Origin: Lachnospiraceae bacterium
GTDB lineage: Bacteria; Bacillota; Clostridia; Lachnospirales; Lachnospiraceae
Direction: 5' to 3'
DNA length: 64,000 nt
Assembly (NCBI GenBank): GCA_902363135.1
Contig: CABIZF010000014.1
Span: 1-64,000 of the forward strand
The position numbers and the translations under genes are program-made. Positions 42,178 through 51,973 of this stretch are shown here, piece by piece (the stretch's first letter is position 1; each line of letters begins with the position of its first letter). Below the pieces are notes generated by a model. That model did not search any database, was not told the origin of the DNA, and saw only the letters and a list, made by a program, of their open reading frames with translations.

Positions 42178-42930
42178 ATGGCAAGAAAGAAAATTATCGC
42201 TGGCAACTGGAAAATGAACATGACTCCGAGCCAGGCAGTAGAATTAGTAAATACCCTGAAGGATCTCGTAGTAAATCCGGATGTAGACGTTGTATATTGC
42301 GTACCGGCAATCGACATCGTACCGGTCGTAGAGGCAGTCAAGGGCTCTGATGTAGCAGTCGGCGCTGAGAACTTCTACATCGAGGACAAGGGAGCATATA
42401 CAGGAGAGATCTCCGCTCCGATGCTTCTGGATGCCGGTGTTAAGTATGTCATCATCGGACATTCCGAGCGTCGTGATTACTTCAAGGAGGATGATGCACT
42501 TCTGAACAAGAAAGTGCTCAAGGCATTTGCTTCCGGCCTGACCCCGATCCTTTGCTGCGGCGAGTCTCTGGAGCTTCGTGAGAGAAACGCATACAAAGAC
42601 TGGATCAATCTTCAGATCAAAGCAGATCTGGAAGGCGTAACCGCTGACCAGGTAAAGACCATGGTAATCGCTTACGAGCCGATCTGGGCAATCGGAACCG
42701 GCAAGACCGCAACTGCTGATCAGGCACAGGAGGTTTGTGCAATGATCCGTCACACCATCGCTGAGATGTATGATGAAGCTACCGCAGAGGCAGTTCGTAT
42801 CCAGTACGGCGGATCCATGAACGCAGGCAACGCAGCAGAGCTCCTTTCCAAGCCGGACATCGACGGTGGTCTGATCGGCGGCGCAGCTCTGAAGCCGGAT
42901 TTCGGTAAGATCGTAAATTACAACAAATAA
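42178..42930 (+). CDS. tpiA: Triosephosphate isomerase
   Basis: Interconverts the triose phosphates. It has 250 residues: [10 protein letters not shown] with the catalytic Lys, [11 protein letters not shown] with the catalytic His, and [20 protein letters not shown] with the catalytic Glu and flexible loop. It follows pgk by 27 bases with AAAAGAGGAAACGAAC before the ATG. Confidence 0.97.
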   Translation: MARKKIIAGNWKMNMTPSQAVELVNTLKDLVVNPDVDVVYCVPAIDIVPVVEAVKGSDVAVGAENFYIEDKGAYTGEISAPMLLDAGVKYVIIGHSERRDYFKEDDALLNKKVLKAFASGLTPILCCGESLELRERNAYKDWINLQIKADLEGVTADQVKTMVIAYEPIWAIGTGKTATADQAQEVCAMIRHTIAEMYDEATAEAVRIQYGGSMNAGNAAELLSKPDIDGGLIGGAALKPDFGKIVNYNK

Positions 42931-42993
42931 AGTTCATTTACCGTTAAGATGAATTTCGTATCCACGCGGGGCAGCTTCTAAAGGAGCCTGCCC

Positions 42994-43038
42994 AAGACGC
43001 CATCGGGGACTGCCAACTGCAGTATCCGGTGGCGTTTT
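42994..43038 (+). terminator. Terminator after tpiA
   Basis: AAGACGCCATCGG pairs with CCGGTGGCGTTTT, with an inner GGACTGC/GCAGTATCC stem and a T-run. A second, smaller stem (GGGGCAG/CTGCCC, 42969-42993) lies just upstream. The remainder of the 327-base gap to hom has only the hom promoter. Confidence 0.85.
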
Positions 43039-43100
43039 AAATATGTGCGGGAAAAGGATATCCGGCTGCCATCAGATGATAGTGTCTTTTCAAAACAGGG

Positions 43101-43129
43101 TTGTATTTTAGAACGCTTTCCAGTATACT
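43101..43129 (+). promoter_or_regulatory. SigmaA promoter for hom
   Basis: -35 TTGTAT (43101-43106), 17-base spacer, -10 TATACT (43124-43129), leaving about 125 bases of leader without a recognised riboswitch. Confidence 0.6.
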
Positions 43130-43257
43130 GTTAGACGAATCCGACGTGTGCACAGAAGGTACGCAGGATGCTAAGAATGCGTAAAAAACAGGCGGCGCGG
43201 ATAGATGCGAAACGGACGCGGATAAAGTGAAAGATGGCGCAATGGGAGGAAATAGCG

Positions 43258-44550
43258 ATGGAGAACAGAACGATAGGCGTGGCAATTCTCGGACTTGGTA
43301 CGGTGGGACTTGGTACATGGAAGGTACTGAATGCACAGAAGGATGAGATGGTACATAAGCTGGGCGCGACGGCGGAGGTGAAGAAGATTCTTGTCCGCAA
43401 TGTGGCAAAGGCAGCGGAGCGGACCGGACATCCGGAGCTGATCACGAATGACTGGCAGGAGATATTGAATGATCCATCTATCGAGATCGTGATCGAACTG
43501 ATGGGCGGCATCGAGCCTGCACGGACCTACATCGGGGAGGCACTCGCGGCCGGAAAGCATGTCGTGACCGCCAATAAGGATCTGATTGCATCGGACCATG
43601 GTCATCTCATGGAAGTCGCTAAGCAGCACGGCTGTGATCTGATGTTTGAGGCGGCAGTGGCAGGAGCGATTCCGGTCATTACACCGCTGAAGCAGTCCCT
43701 TGCAGCAAATCATCTGACCGAGGTCATGGGTATCGTAAACGGCACGACGAATTTTATTCTGACCAAAATGGCACAGGAGGGAATGGAGTTCTCGGAGGCA
43801 CTGGCACTTGCTACGGAGCTCGGATATGCTGAGGCCGATCCGACGGCAGATGTGGAGGGGCTCGACGCAGCCCGCAAGGTGGCGATCCTGGCATCCATCG
43901 CGTTCAATTCCCGCGTAAGCTTTGAAGATGTATCGACCGAGGGTATCACAGGCATTACCGCCAATGATATCCGTTACGCAAAGGAGATGGGCTGCTGCAT
44001 CAAGCTGATCGGCATGGCACACAGTGAGGGCGAGGGCATTGAAGCGTATGTGGCACCGATGCTCATTCCGCTCGGCCATCCGCTTTCGACGGTCAATGAT
44101 TCCTACAATGCCGTATTTGTGCGCGGAGATGCAGTCGACAATGCGATGTTTCTCGGACGGGGCGCCGGAGAGCTTCCGACAGCAAGTGCGGTGGCAGGCG
44201 ATGTCTTTGAGGTCATGCGGAATCTCGTGCACGGCTGCTGCGGACGCGTTTCCTGTACGTGCTACAAGGAGCTTCCGATCGTACCGATGGAAGAGGTGCG
44301 CAGCCGGTATTTCCTGCGCGTGCTGGTCGAGGATAAGATCGGTGTGCTTGCGATGATCGCAAATGAATTTGCCGGACATCGGGTGAGCGTACAGCAGATG
44401 ATCCAGAAGGAGCGGATCAATGACTGTGCCGAGATCGTCGTGATCACGGACCGGGTGTGCGAGGGCGATTTCAAGAAAGCGGTACACTGTATTGCAGAGA
44501 AGCCGAACACTCGCAAGGTCGAGGCTGTGATCCGGGTATATGGAGAGTAA
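43258..44550 (+). CDS. hom: Homoserine dehydrogenase with ACT domain
   Basis: Reduces aspartate semialdehyde to homoserine for threonine and methionine. It has 430 residues from ATG 43258, after GGGAGGAAATAGCG. An NAD(P) fold (VAILGLGTVGLGTWKVL), MGGIEPARTYIGEALAAGKH, and the substrate region GIVNGTTNFILTKM and DVEGLDAARKVAILASIAF precede a C-terminal ACT domain (VLVEDKIGVLAMIANEFAGH) for feedback control, likely by threonine. It is a single-gene unit ending at a terminator. Confidence 0.96.
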   Translation: MENRTIGVAILGLGTVGLGTWKVLNAQKDEMVHKLGATAEVKKILVRNVAKAAERTGHPELITNDWQEILNDPSIEIVIELMGGIEPARTYIGEALAAGKHVVTANKDLIASDHGHLMEVAKQHGCDLMFEAAVAGAIPVITPLKQSLAANHLTEVMGIVNGTTNFILTKMAQEGMEFSEALALATELGYAEADPTADVEGLDAARKVAILASIAFNSRVSFEDVSTEGITGITANDIRYAKEMGCCIKLIGMAHSEGEGIEAYVAPMLIPLGHPLSTVNDSYNAVFVRGDAVDNAMFLGRGAGELPTASAVAGDVFEVMRNLVHGCCGRVSCTCYKELPIVPMEEVRSRYFLRVLVEDKIGVLAMIANEFAGHRVSVQQMIQKERINDCAEIVVITDRVCEGDFKKAVHCIAEKPNTRKVEAVIRVYGE

Positions 44551-44570
44551 AGGGGAGCAGCCCCTTTCTT
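44549..44570 (+). terminator. Terminator after hom
   Basis: AAAGGGG (44549-44555) pairs with CCCCTTT (44561-44567) around AGCAG, then CTT. It starts inside the hom stop codon, and its last two Ts are the first two bases of the next promoter's -35. Confidence 0.85.
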
Positions 44571-44597
44571 GACAGCCGATAAAATTGAGTATACAAT
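44569..44597 (+). promoter_or_regulatory. Promoter of the tetrapyrrole/cobalamin operon
   Basis: Perfect -35 TTGACA (44569-44574), 17-base spacer, -10 TACAAT (44592-44597). This near-consensus promoter drives the riboswitch leader and probably the rest of the window. Confidence 0.9.
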
Positions 44598-44603
44598 AAG
44601 AAT

Positions 44604-44770
44604 GTTGAGGTCAAAATGCGAGAAATCCGGTGAGAATCCGGAACAGTCACCACTACTGTAAGGCGGACAAAAGGACATAACCACTGGAGTGCAAAAGGAC
44701 TGCACTCTGGGAAGGGGTTCCGAAGGATGATGCTAAGTCAGGATATTCGCAGGATCAGGTGCTTTTCATT
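44604..44770 (+). promoter_or_regulatory. Cobalamin riboswitch
   Basis: Conserved cobalamin-aptamer blocks occur in order: GAGAAATCCGGTGAGAATCC, GGAACAGTCACCACTACTGT, AAGGCGGAC, then a variable stem GGAGTGCAAAAGGACTGCAC, GAAGGATGATGCTAAGTCAG (B12-box region) and GATATTCGCAGGATCAGG. It begins at the promoter start and ends 40 bases before an intrinsic terminator. It should switch off the downstream operon when adenosylcobalamin is plentiful. Confidence 0.93.
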
Positions 44771-44807
44771 TCTGGGATGGGGGAATGGGGCAGAATGCAG
44801 AATACAA

Positions 44808-44837
44808 AAGCATCCCATGGCCGGGGTGCTTTTTCTT
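44808..44837 (+). terminator. Riboswitch-controlled terminator
   Basis: AAGCATCCC (44808-44816) pairs with GGGGTGCTT (44823-44831) with one G-T pair, followed by TTTTCTTT. It lies between the aptamer and the cbiK ribosome site and is the likely expression platform. Confidence 0.85.
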
Positions 44838-44874
44838 TCCGGAGATTCCGGCAGAATACTCGGAGGATAGGATA

Positions 44875-45663
44875 ATGAACGATAAGAAAAAGGCAGTCCT
44901 TGTAGTCAGCTTCGGAACGAGCTACGAGGAGACAAGAAAAAAGACGATCGACCAGATCGAGAACGATATGGCGGAGGCATTCCCTTCGTATGCAATTTAC
45001 CGTGCGTGGACGAGCGGCATGATCCGTGCGAAGCTTTTGAAGCGTGATGGCATTCGCATTTACAATGTCTGTGAGGCACTTGAGGCGATGGCCGCGGACG
45101 GGATTCAGGAAGTCATCGTACAGCCGACCCATGTCATCAACGGGATTGAGAACGACCAGATGAAGGCGGATGTCGCAGCATATGCGGATCGTTTTATGCA
45201 TGTCAGCATCGGTACACCGGTGCTGACGACGGCAGAAGACAGTAAATACGTCATCGATGCGATCGTAAAAGAGCTGCATCCGGCAAAGGATGAGGCGCTT
45301 GTGCTGATGGGACATGGTACAGAGCATTATGCTGATGCAGTGTATGCGGCACTGGACTATCAGTTCAAGGACCTGGGGCATTCCAACATATTCATGGGGA
45401 CGGTTGAGGGCTATCCGACACTGGAATCCGTGATGCGTCTGGTACAGAAGGCGGGGTATCGGCATGTGGTACTGGCACCGTTTATGATTGTGGCCGGAGA
45501 TCATGCAAACAATGATCTTGCCGGCGACGAAGAGGATTCGTGGAAATCCGTGTTTGAAGCAGCCGGATTTTCAGTGCGTTGTGTGCTGAAAGGACTGGGG
45601 GAATATGCGGACATTCGGAAGCTGCTGCTTTCGCATGCCGAAAAAGCAATGGAACAGGTGTGA
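44875..45663 (+). CDS. cbiK: Anaerobic cobalt chelatase CbiK
   Basis: Inserts cobalt into sirohydrochlorin, the first committed anaerobic step to B12. It has 262 residues from ATG 44875 (CGGAGGATAGGATA before it). ALLVVSFGTSYEETRKKTID-type opening (VLVVSFGTSYEETR) is family-specific. His147 and His151 (MGHGTEHYAD) and His210 (IVAGDHANNDLAGD) match the metal-binding histidines of the Salmonella enzyme. It has no signal peptide, unlike haem-linked periplasmic relatives. First gene after the riboswitch. Confidence 0.94.
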   Translation: MNDKKKAVLVVSFGTSYEETRKKTIDQIENDMAEAFPSYAIYRAWTSGMIRAKLLKRDGIRIYNVCEALEAMAADGIQEVIVQPTHVINGIENDQMKADVAAYADRFMHVSIGTPVLTTAEDSKYVIDAIVKELHPAKDEALVLMGHGTEHYADAVYAALDYQFKDLGHSNIFMGTVEGYPTLESVMRLVQKAGYRHVVLAPFMIVAGDHANNDLAGDEEDSWKSVFEAAGFSVRCVLKGLGEYADIRKLLLSHAEKAMEQV

Positions 45664-45666
45664 GAT

Positions 45667-46899
45667 ATGAGTATACAAATGATTGGCATCGATCATACCC
45701 GTGCGGGGATTGATGTGAGAACGGTGTTTTCATTTACAAAAAAGAAGATGGCAGAGGCGCTGGCAGTGCTTCAGAAGGTGCCGGGGATCGAGGGCTGTGT
45801 GCTGATTTCAACGTGCAACCGGATGGAGCTGTGGGCGAGTACCGATGACGGGTTTCCGGAAGAAGGGCTCTATGAACAGCTCTGTAAAATAAAAGAGGCG
45901 GATCCGGAGATGTACCGCCCGTATTTTGTATTTCGCAAAGAGCGGGAGGCGGTGCAGCACCTCTTCTGGCTGGCAGGAGGACTGAAGTCGCGGATTCTGG
46001 GTGAAGATCAGATCGTGACACAGGTCGGAGAGGCACTGAGCTTTGCCAGAGAGCAGTACGCGACGGACAGCGTGATGGAGACGCTGTTCCGCATGGCCGT
46101 GACGGCAGCGAAAAAGGTTAAGACAGAGGTGGAGCTTTCCCATACGGACAACTCCGTCGTGCGCACGGCGATCGATACGTTAAAGGAGCAGGGGCAGACC
46201 TTTTCCGGAAAGAAATGTATGGTCATCGGTAACGGTGTCATGGGAAAGCTGACCGCGACGATGCTCCTGGCAGAAGGGGCGGATGTCACGGTGACGGTAC
46301 GGCAGTACCGGAGTGGTATCGTGGAGATTCCGCTTGGCTGTAAGCGAATTGATTACGGAGCCCGTATGGAGCTGTTTCCAAAGTGCGATTATGTCGTCAG
46401 TGCGACGGTCAGCCCGAACTATACGGTGACAAAGGAGCTTGTGGCGCAGGCCTATGCAAAGGAGGTCGTGCTGATCGACCTCGCGGTGCCGCGTGATATT
46501 GAGCCGACGGTCACAGAGCTTCCGGGCGTGCAGCTGTACGACATCGACTGTTTCCGGGCCGAGGCGCGAAGCGAAGCGCAGAAGGCAGCGATCGCACAGG
46601 CGGAGCATTGTATGGAAGAGCAGATAGAGGAATTTTTCAACTGGTATGAGGGACGTGACATCGTACCGCGGATTCAGAGCATCAAAGAGGAGGCCGCTGC
46701 GGATGTGGAGGCGCGTCTGACAAAGAAGCTGCAGCACCTGCCGATGGAGGCGAAGGAGCTTGAAGAGCTGAAGCAGGAGATCCTGCAGGCATCTATGCGT
46801 GCGATGAACCACATGCTGTTCGGCCTGCGCGATGAGGTTAGCAGCCGGACCTTCCTGGAATGCCTGGACGGGCTGGAGAAGGTCTACGGAAATACCTGA
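45667..46899 (+). CDS. hemA: Glutamyl-tRNA reductase
   Basis: Reduces glutamyl-tRNA to glutamate-1-semialdehyde, the first step of the C5 route to ALA. It has 410 residues: ISTCNRMELWAS with the catalytic Cys, GEDQIVTQVGEAL, NADPH loop VIGNGVMGKLTATML and IDLAVPRDIEP. It begins 4 bases after cbiK, so it is coupled. Placing hemA under the cobalamin riboswitch ties precursor supply to B12 demand. Confidence 0.95.
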   Translation: MSIQMIGIDHTRAGIDVRTVFSFTKKKMAEALAVLQKVPGIEGCVLISTCNRMELWASTDDGFPEEGLYEQLCKIKEADPEMYRPYFVFRKEREAVQHLFWLAGGLKSRILGEDQIVTQVGEALSFAREQYATDSVMETLFRMAVTAAKKVKTEVELSHTDNSVVRTAIDTLKEQGQTFSGKKCMVIGNGVMGKLTATMLLAEGADVTVTVRQYRSGIVEIPLGCKRIDYGARMELFPKCDYVVSATVSPNYTVTKELVAQAYAKEVVLIDLAVPRDIEPTVTELPGVQLYDIDCFRAEARSEAQKAAIAQAEHCMEEQIEEFFNWYEGRDIVPRIQSIKEEAAADVEARLTKKLQHLPMEAKELEELKQEILQASMRAMNHMLFGLRDEVSSRTFLECLDGLEKVYGNT

Positions 46900-46948
46900 G
46901 CCAGGCAGCAAAAGCATGCAAAAAAAATAAATGGAGACCAAGTTAGTT

Positions 46949-47842
46949 ATGAAAAAGGAAATCACAATCGGAAGCAGAGAGAGCCGGCTCGCTGTGATTC
47001 AGTCGGAGCAGGTACAGGCCTGGATTCAGAAGGCGCATCCGGAGCTTTCGGTACAGATTCTGACTATGAAGACGACCGGTGATATTATTTTGAATCAGGC
47101 GCTGGAGAAGGTCGGTGGCAAGGGACTGTTTGTAAAAGAGCTGGACCGTGCGCTGGTGGACGGCCGTTCCGATCTGTCGGTGCACAGCTTAAAGGATGTG
47201 CCGATGGAGCTGCCAAAGGAGCTTCCGCTTCTTGCATTTTCTCACCGGGAGGATCCGCGGGATGTGCTGGTGCTGCCGGAGGGCGTGACGAAGATTGATT
47301 TTTCAAAGCCGATCGGCTGCTCAAGCAAGCGTCGGATGCTGCAGTTTGCCAGATTGTATCCGCAGGCGACCTTTGCGACAATCCGCGGCAATGTACAGAC
47401 ACGGCTTCGCAGACTCGATGAGGGTGAGTTTTCCGCGACGCTGCTGGCGGCAGCCGGACTGAAGCGTCTGGGGCTTACGCATCGGATCAGCCGGTATTTT
47501 TCCGAGGAGGAGATGATTCCGGCAGCCGGGCAGGGAATTCTGGCAGTACAGGGACGCGCCGGGGAGGATATGGGCTTCCTTGCGGACTTTAATGATCCGG
47601 TAGCAGAGGCATGCGCATATGCAGAGCGCTCCTTTGTCCGGCATCTGGACGGCGGCTGCAGCGACCCGATCGCGGCGCATGCGATTCCGGATGTCGGGCA
47701 TGGCACGCTGCGTCTGCTCGGATTTTTCCACGATGAGAAGAGCGGAAGCACCTTCAGAGAGGAGGCGACCGGCAGTATCAAGCAGGCAGAGGCACTCGGC
47801 GCAGCAGTCGCCGGACGGATCCTTGCGGCGTGCAGAGGATAA
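46949..47842 (+). CDS. hemC: Hydroxymethylbilane synthase
   Basis: Joins four porphobilinogens. It has 297 residues from ATG 46949, which gives the usual KKEITIGSRESRLAV start; ATG 46931 is in frame but lacks a ribosome site, and GGAG at 46933 serves the chosen start only at a long spacing. The dipyrromethane-cofactor Cys is in HLDGGCSDPIAAHA. DRALVDGRSDLSVHSLKDVP (substrate Asp) and the RGNVQTRLRRLDEG loop are conserved. Confidence 0.95.
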   Translation: MKKEITIGSRESRLAVIQSEQVQAWIQKAHPELSVQILTMKTTGDIILNQALEKVGGKGLFVKELDRALVDGRSDLSVHSLKDVPMELPKELPLLAFSHREDPRDVLVLPEGVTKIDFSKPIGCSSKRRMLQFARLYPQATFATIRGNVQTRLRRLDEGEFSATLLAAAGLKRLGLTHRISRYFSEEEMIPAAGQGILAVQGRAGEDMGFLADFNDPVAEACAYAERSFVRHLDGGCSDPIAAHAIPDVGHGTLRLLGFFHDEKSGSTFREEATGSIKQAEALGAAVAGRILAACRG

Positions 47843-47917
47843 GGGTACGCGAAGAAATAGAAAAGATCAAGAGGATGTCTGTCTGTGAAAACAGGCGATC
47901 AAATAAGGAAGAACATT

Positions 47918-49477
47918 ATGGTAAATGAAATGAAGACAGTAAAAGGAGCGGGAAAGGTGTGGCTTGTCGGCGCGGGTCCGTCGGATGCGGGGCTGTTTAC
48001 CTTAAAGGGACATCAGGTGCTCACCGATGCAGAGGTAGTCGTGTACGATGCACTCGTCGGACCGGCGATTCTTGCGATGATCCCGGATACAGCAGAGGCG
48101 ATCAATGTCGGAAAGCGCTCCAGCAATCACACGATGCGTCAGGAGCAGATCAGTGAGCTGCTCGCCGAAAAGGCAAAGGAAGGAAAGCGGGTCGTGCGCT
48201 TAAAGGGCGGAGATCCGTTCCTGTTCGGGCGCGGTGGCGAGGAACTCGAAGTACTGATCCGGGAGGGGATATCATATGAGGTCGTACCGGGCGTGACGAG
48301 TGCGATCTCAGTTCCGGCCTATCAGGGCATTCCGGTGACACACCGGGACTACTGTTCCTCGGTACATATTATTACGGGACACAAGCGCGAGGGTGAGGCG
48401 TGCGACATCGACTTCGAAGCGCTCGTGCGGACCAGAGGAACGCTCGTATTTCTGATGGGAGTATCGGCATTAGAGATGATCTGCGAGGGACTGCTTGCAG
48501 CCGGGATGAAGAAGGATATGCCGGCTGCGCTGCTCTCAAAGGGTACGACAGCGGCACAGAAGCGGATCGTGGCGACGGTGTCGACTCTGCCGGAGGAGGT
48601 CGCACGTCAGGGCGCGGTCACACCGGCAATCATAGTGGTCGGCGAGGTATGTGCACTTGCGGATACCTTTTCCTGGGTGGATCGGCTTTCGCTTGGCGGC
48701 GTGCGTGTGCTGCTCACCAGACCGAGAGAGCTTTCTGGTACGACGGCACAAAAGCTGCGCAAATGCGGAGCAGAGGTGATCGAGCTTCCGGCGATCCGGA
48801 CAAAGGCAAGAGAAAATAATACTGCGCTGCAGCAGGCTCTGACGGATATTTCAGACTATGCGTGGATTGTATTCACGAGTCCGACCGGCGTGCGCGTCTT
48901 TTTTGAGGAGCTGCAGCGTCAGCGTTTTGATGTCCGGAGATTTTCAGGAGTGAAATTTGCCGTGATCGGTACCGGGACGGCAAAGGAGCTGGAAAAACAT
49001 GGGTTCTATGCAGATTTGATGCCGGAGGTGTTTGATGCGGCGCATCTTGGAGCGGCGCTCGCAAAGGTATGCAGCCATGCAAGGGTACTGATTCCGCGCG
49101 CAGCCATCGGCAGCCCGGAGCTGCTTGCAGAGCTTCAGAAGGCAGAGGGCGTGCAGGCGGATGACATTGCGATCTATGATACCGTATATGGACTGGAGGA
49201 AGATCCGGAGGCCTCACCGGTTCAGATAAAAAGAGAGCTGGAGCAGGGCGCGGAGACGTATGTGCTGTTTACAAGCGCGTCGACCGTAAAGGGATTCGCA
49301 GCGGCAGCCGGGGACATTGCGTATACGGATGTGCAGGCGATCTGTATCGGGGCGCAGACAAAGGCGGCGGCAGATGCATACGGCATGCAGACGTATATGG
49401 CAGAGTGTGCGACGATCGACAGCCTGATCGAGAAGCTGGAGGAAGTGCACCGGGAGAAACACCAAAATACCTTTTGA
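47918..49477 (+). CDS. cobA-hemD: Fused uroporphyrinogen-III methyltransferase/synthase
   Basis: One 519-residue protein carries two consecutive steps. N-terminal SUMT (about 1-255): [56 protein letters not shown]-terminal uroporphyrinogen-III synthase (about 265-519): [44 protein letters not shown]. It closes the ring and methylates C2/C7 to give precorrin-2. The fusion is known in Clostridia. ATG 47918 follows AAGGAAGAACATT; GTG 47885 is in frame but less likely. The last codons and TGA (49475) lie in a family-B repeat. Confidence 0.94.
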   Translation: MVNEMKTVKGAGKVWLVGAGPSDAGLFTLKGHQVLTDAEVVVYDALVGPAILAMIPDTAEAINVGKRSSNHTMRQEQISELLAEKAKEGKRVVRLKGGDPFLFGRGGEELEVLIREGISYEVVPGVTSAISVPAYQGIPVTHRDYCSSVHIITGHKREGEACDIDFEALVRTRGTLVFLMGVSALEMICEGLLAAGMKKDMPAALLSKGTTAAQKRIVATVSTLPEEVARQGAVTPAIIVVGEVCALADTFSWVDRLSLGGVRVLLTRPRELSGTTAQKLRKCGAEVIELPAIRTKARENNTALQQALTDISDYAWIVFTSPTGVRVFFEELQRQRFDVRRFSGVKFAVIGTGTAKELEKHGFYADLMPEVFDAAHLGAALAKVCSHARVLIPRAAIGSPELLAELQKAEGVQADDIAIYDTVYGLEEDPEASPVQIKRELEQGAETYVLFTSASTVKGFAAAAGDIAYTDVQAICIGAQTKAAADAYGMQTYMAECATIDSLIEKLEEVHREKHQNTF

Positions 49478-49648
49478 CCCCTATGATACACGGATTGCTT
49501 CGCATTTCATGCTCTCGCAATCCTAAGACACCTCAAATCCGCTCATTTTTCTACGAAAAATGGCTACTTTTCGGTGTTTTGCGGGTCAATAAGTCATGCT
49601 TTTTCATGCAAGCATGAAACGCATGACCTTTTGACCTTGGTATCAGCA
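49466..49648 (+). repeat. Family-B repeat between hemD and hemB
   Basis: Shares CTTTTGACCCCTATGATACA and CGGATTGCTTCGCATTTCAT, then GCTCTCGCAATCCTA, with the 8503 copy, then diverges in the middle and ends GACCTTTTGACCTTGGTATC. It supplies the stop codon of cobA-hemD. The left terminal repeat is incomplete. Confidence 0.75.
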
Positions 49649-49681
49649 TAATATTTGCATATACAGAAAAGAGGAAGCATC

Positions 49682-50668
49682 ATGGAGATGACAATCAGAC
49701 CAAGAAGATTAAGAAACGGAGCACGGCTTCGGAAGATGGTGCGGGAGACGCGGATGGATCCGTCCTCCCTCATTTATCCGATGTTTGTAAAAGAGGGAGA
49801 TGTGGCGGCGGAGGAGATCCCGACGATGCCGGGCCAGTACCGCTACAGTCTCGATGGCATGGAGCGTCAGCTCGATGCACTGCTTGCTGCAGGCGTAAAC
49901 AGCGTTATGCTGTTTGGCATTCCGGATCACAAGGATGAGATGGGAAGCGGTGCGTGGGATGAGAACGGCATCATCCAGAAGGCACTGCGCAGAATCAAGA
50001 AAGAATACAGGGACGAGCTGTATGTTATCACGGATGTATGCATGTGCGAGTATACGTCTCACGGTCACTGCGGTATGCTCTGCGGCCATGAGGTCGACAA
50101 CGACCGTACACTGGATCTGCTCTCGAAGACGGCACTGTCCCACATTCAGGCAGGGGCCGATATGGTCGCTCCGTCTGATATGATGGATGGCCGGGTGCGC
50201 GCGATCCGTGAGACGCTGGATGAAAATGGCTTCCAGACCGCTCCGATTATGTCCTATGCCGTAAAATATGCGTCCGCGTTTTATGGACCGTTCCGCGATG
50301 CGGCAGGCTCGGCACCGTCCTTTGGCGATCGCAAAGGCTACCAGATGGACTACCACAACAGCCGCGAGGGCATCAAGGAAGCCCTGCTCGATGTGGAAGA
50401 GGGCGCCGATATCATTATGGTGAAGCCGGCGATGTCGTATCTGGATATCGTGACGAAGGTGCGCGACGTCGTAAATGTTCCGGTGGCAGCGTACAGCGTC
50501 AGCGGTGAGTATGCGATGGTGAAAGCAGGCGCGGCAATGGGCTATATCGACGAGGATAAAATCATCTGCGAGACTGCAGTGGCAGCGTACCGGGCAGGCT
50601 GTGATATGTACCTGACCTACTATGCGCCGGAGATCGCAAAATTCATGAAGGAAGGCCGCATCGGCTGA
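49682..50668 (+). CDS. hemB: Delta-aminolevulinate dehydratase (HemB)
   Basis: Condenses two ALA to porphobilinogen. It has 328 residues from ATG 49682, after AAGAGGAAGCATC. The metal-binding Cys cluster is VITDVCMCEYTSHGHCGML (zinc type). The Schiff-base lysines are in MSYAVKYASAFYGPF and IIMVKPAMSYLDI. Downstream of a repeat but within the same operon; hemL follows 22 bases later. Confidence 0.96.
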   Translation: MEMTIRPRRLRNGARLRKMVRETRMDPSSLIYPMFVKEGDVAAEEIPTMPGQYRYSLDGMERQLDALLAAGVNSVMLFGIPDHKDEMGSGAWDENGIIQKALRRIKKEYRDELYVITDVCMCEYTSHGHCGMLCGHEVDNDRTLDLLSKTALSHIQAGADMVAPSDMMDGRVRAIRETLDENGFQTAPIMSYAVKYASAFYGPFRDAAGSAPSFGDRKGYQMDYHNSREGIKEALLDVEEGADIIMVKPAMSYLDIVTKVRDVVNVPVAAYSVSGEYAMVKAGAAMGYIDEDKIICETAVAAYRAGCDMYLTYYAPEIAKFMKEGRIG

Positions 50669-50689
50669 TAAAGAAAAGAGGAAAATACA

Positions 50690-51973
50690 ATGACAAGATC
50701 AGAAGCATTATTTGAACGCGCGATCCGCGTGATTCCGGGTGGTGTCAACAGCCCGGTTCGCGCATTCGGATCGGTAGGAGAGACACCGCGCTTCATCGCA
50801 GCGGCAGATGGCGCTTATATGACCGACGCAGATGGAATAACGTATCTGGATTTTATCAGCTCCTGGGGACCGATGATTCTCGGACACAACCATCCGGCGG
50901 TGCGTGAGGCGGTCATTAAGGCATGTGAAAAAGGATTAAGCTATGGTGCGGCGACCGAGTGTGAGGTCGATATTGCAGAGCTGATCTGCAGCAATGTGCG
51001 CAACATCGAGATGGTGCGGATGGTAAATTCCGGTACAGAAGCTGTGATGAGTGCAATCCGTACCGCAAGAGGCTATACCGGACGTGCGAAGATTGTAAAA
51101 TTCATGGGCTGTTATCACGGGCATTCCGATGCACTGCTCGTACAGGCAGGCTCCGGTGTCATGACTGCGGGCATTCCGGACAGCGCGGGCGTACCGGCAG
51201 GCTGCACGAAGGACACGCTTTCTGCTGTTTACAATGACCTCTCCTCCGTGGAGACATTATTTGAGGAGTTCCCGGAGGAGATTGCGGCAGTGATCGTCGA
51301 GCCGGTCGCAGCGAACATGGGTCTCGTACCGCCGAAGGCGGGATTTCTGGAAGGGCTGCGCAGCCTCTGCACGAAATATGGAGCGCTGCTCATTTTTGAT
51401 GAAGTCATCACAGGCTTCCGTCTCGGATTCGAGGGTGCACAGGGCTATTTCAATGTCGATGCGGATCTCGTGACTTACGGAAAGATCATAGGAGCAGGAA
51501 TGCCGGTCGGCGCTTACGGCGGCAGACGCGACGTTATGTCGATGGTATCTCCGGTCGGTCCGGTCTACCAGGCAGGAACCTTAAGCGGCAATCCGGTGGC
51601 AATGCAGGCAGGCATGACTCAGCTGAAAATTTTAAAAGAGCATCCGGAAATCTATACGGAGCTGAATGCGAAGGGAGACTGGTTCTACGAAGGACTCGAT
51701 GAGGCCGTGAAGGTTTCCGGTACCGGCTGGCATATGAATCACATCGGTTCTCTTGGCTGTATGTACTTTACCGGCCAGCCGGTCGTAGACTATGCTTCTG
51801 CAAAGCAGGCAGACACAAAGGAATTCGCAAAGTGGTTCCGCTACATGCTGCAGAAGGGCTATTACTTCGGACCGTCGCAGTTCGAGGCGATGTTCCTCTC
51901 AGCAGCACATACGAAGGAAGAGCTGCAGGGTGTGCTGGATGCTGCAAAGACATACTTTGCAGAAAGGGCATGA
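50690..51973 (+). CDS. hemL: Glutamate-1-semialdehyde aminotransferase
   Basis: Converts glutamate-1-semialdehyde to ALA, the partner step of HemA. It has 427 residues: PGGVNSPVRAFGSVGETPRF, PMILGHNHPAV, KFMGCYHGHSDALLVQAGSG, DEVITGFRLGFEGAQGYF and the PLP Lys in TYGKIIGAGMPVGAYGGR. The stop is shared with the start region of cobU (ATGATG at 51970-51975). Confidence 0.96.
   Translation: MTRSEALFERAIRVIPGGVNSPVRAFGSVGETPRFIAAADGAYMTDADGITYLDFISSWGPMILGHNHPAVREAVIKACEKGLSYGAATECEVDIAELICSNVRNIEMVRMVNSGTEAVMSAIRTARGYTGRAKIVKFMGCYHGHSDALLVQAGSGVMTAGIPDSAGVPAGCTKDTLSAVYNDLSSVETLFEEFPEEIAAVIVEPVAANMGLVPPKAGFLEGLRSLCTKYGALLIFDEVITGFRLGFEGAQGYFNVDADLVTYGKIIGAGMPVGAYGGRRDVMSMVSPVGPVYQAGTLSGNPVAMQAGMTQLKILKEHPEIYTELNAKGDWFYEGLDEAVKVSGTGWHMNHIGSLGCMYFTGQPVVDYASAKQADTKEFAKWFRYMLQKGYYFGPSQFEAMFLSAAHTKEELQGVLDAAKTYFAERA

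Noticed and set aside
42969-42993. Riboswitch in the hom leader
   Set aside because: The stems found belong to the tpiA terminator region and lie upstream of the hom promoter.
43171-44487. 438-codon open frame antisense to hom
   Set aside because: Mirror of the homoserine dehydrogenase gene with a composition artefact (His/Cys/Arg-rich) and no start signals.
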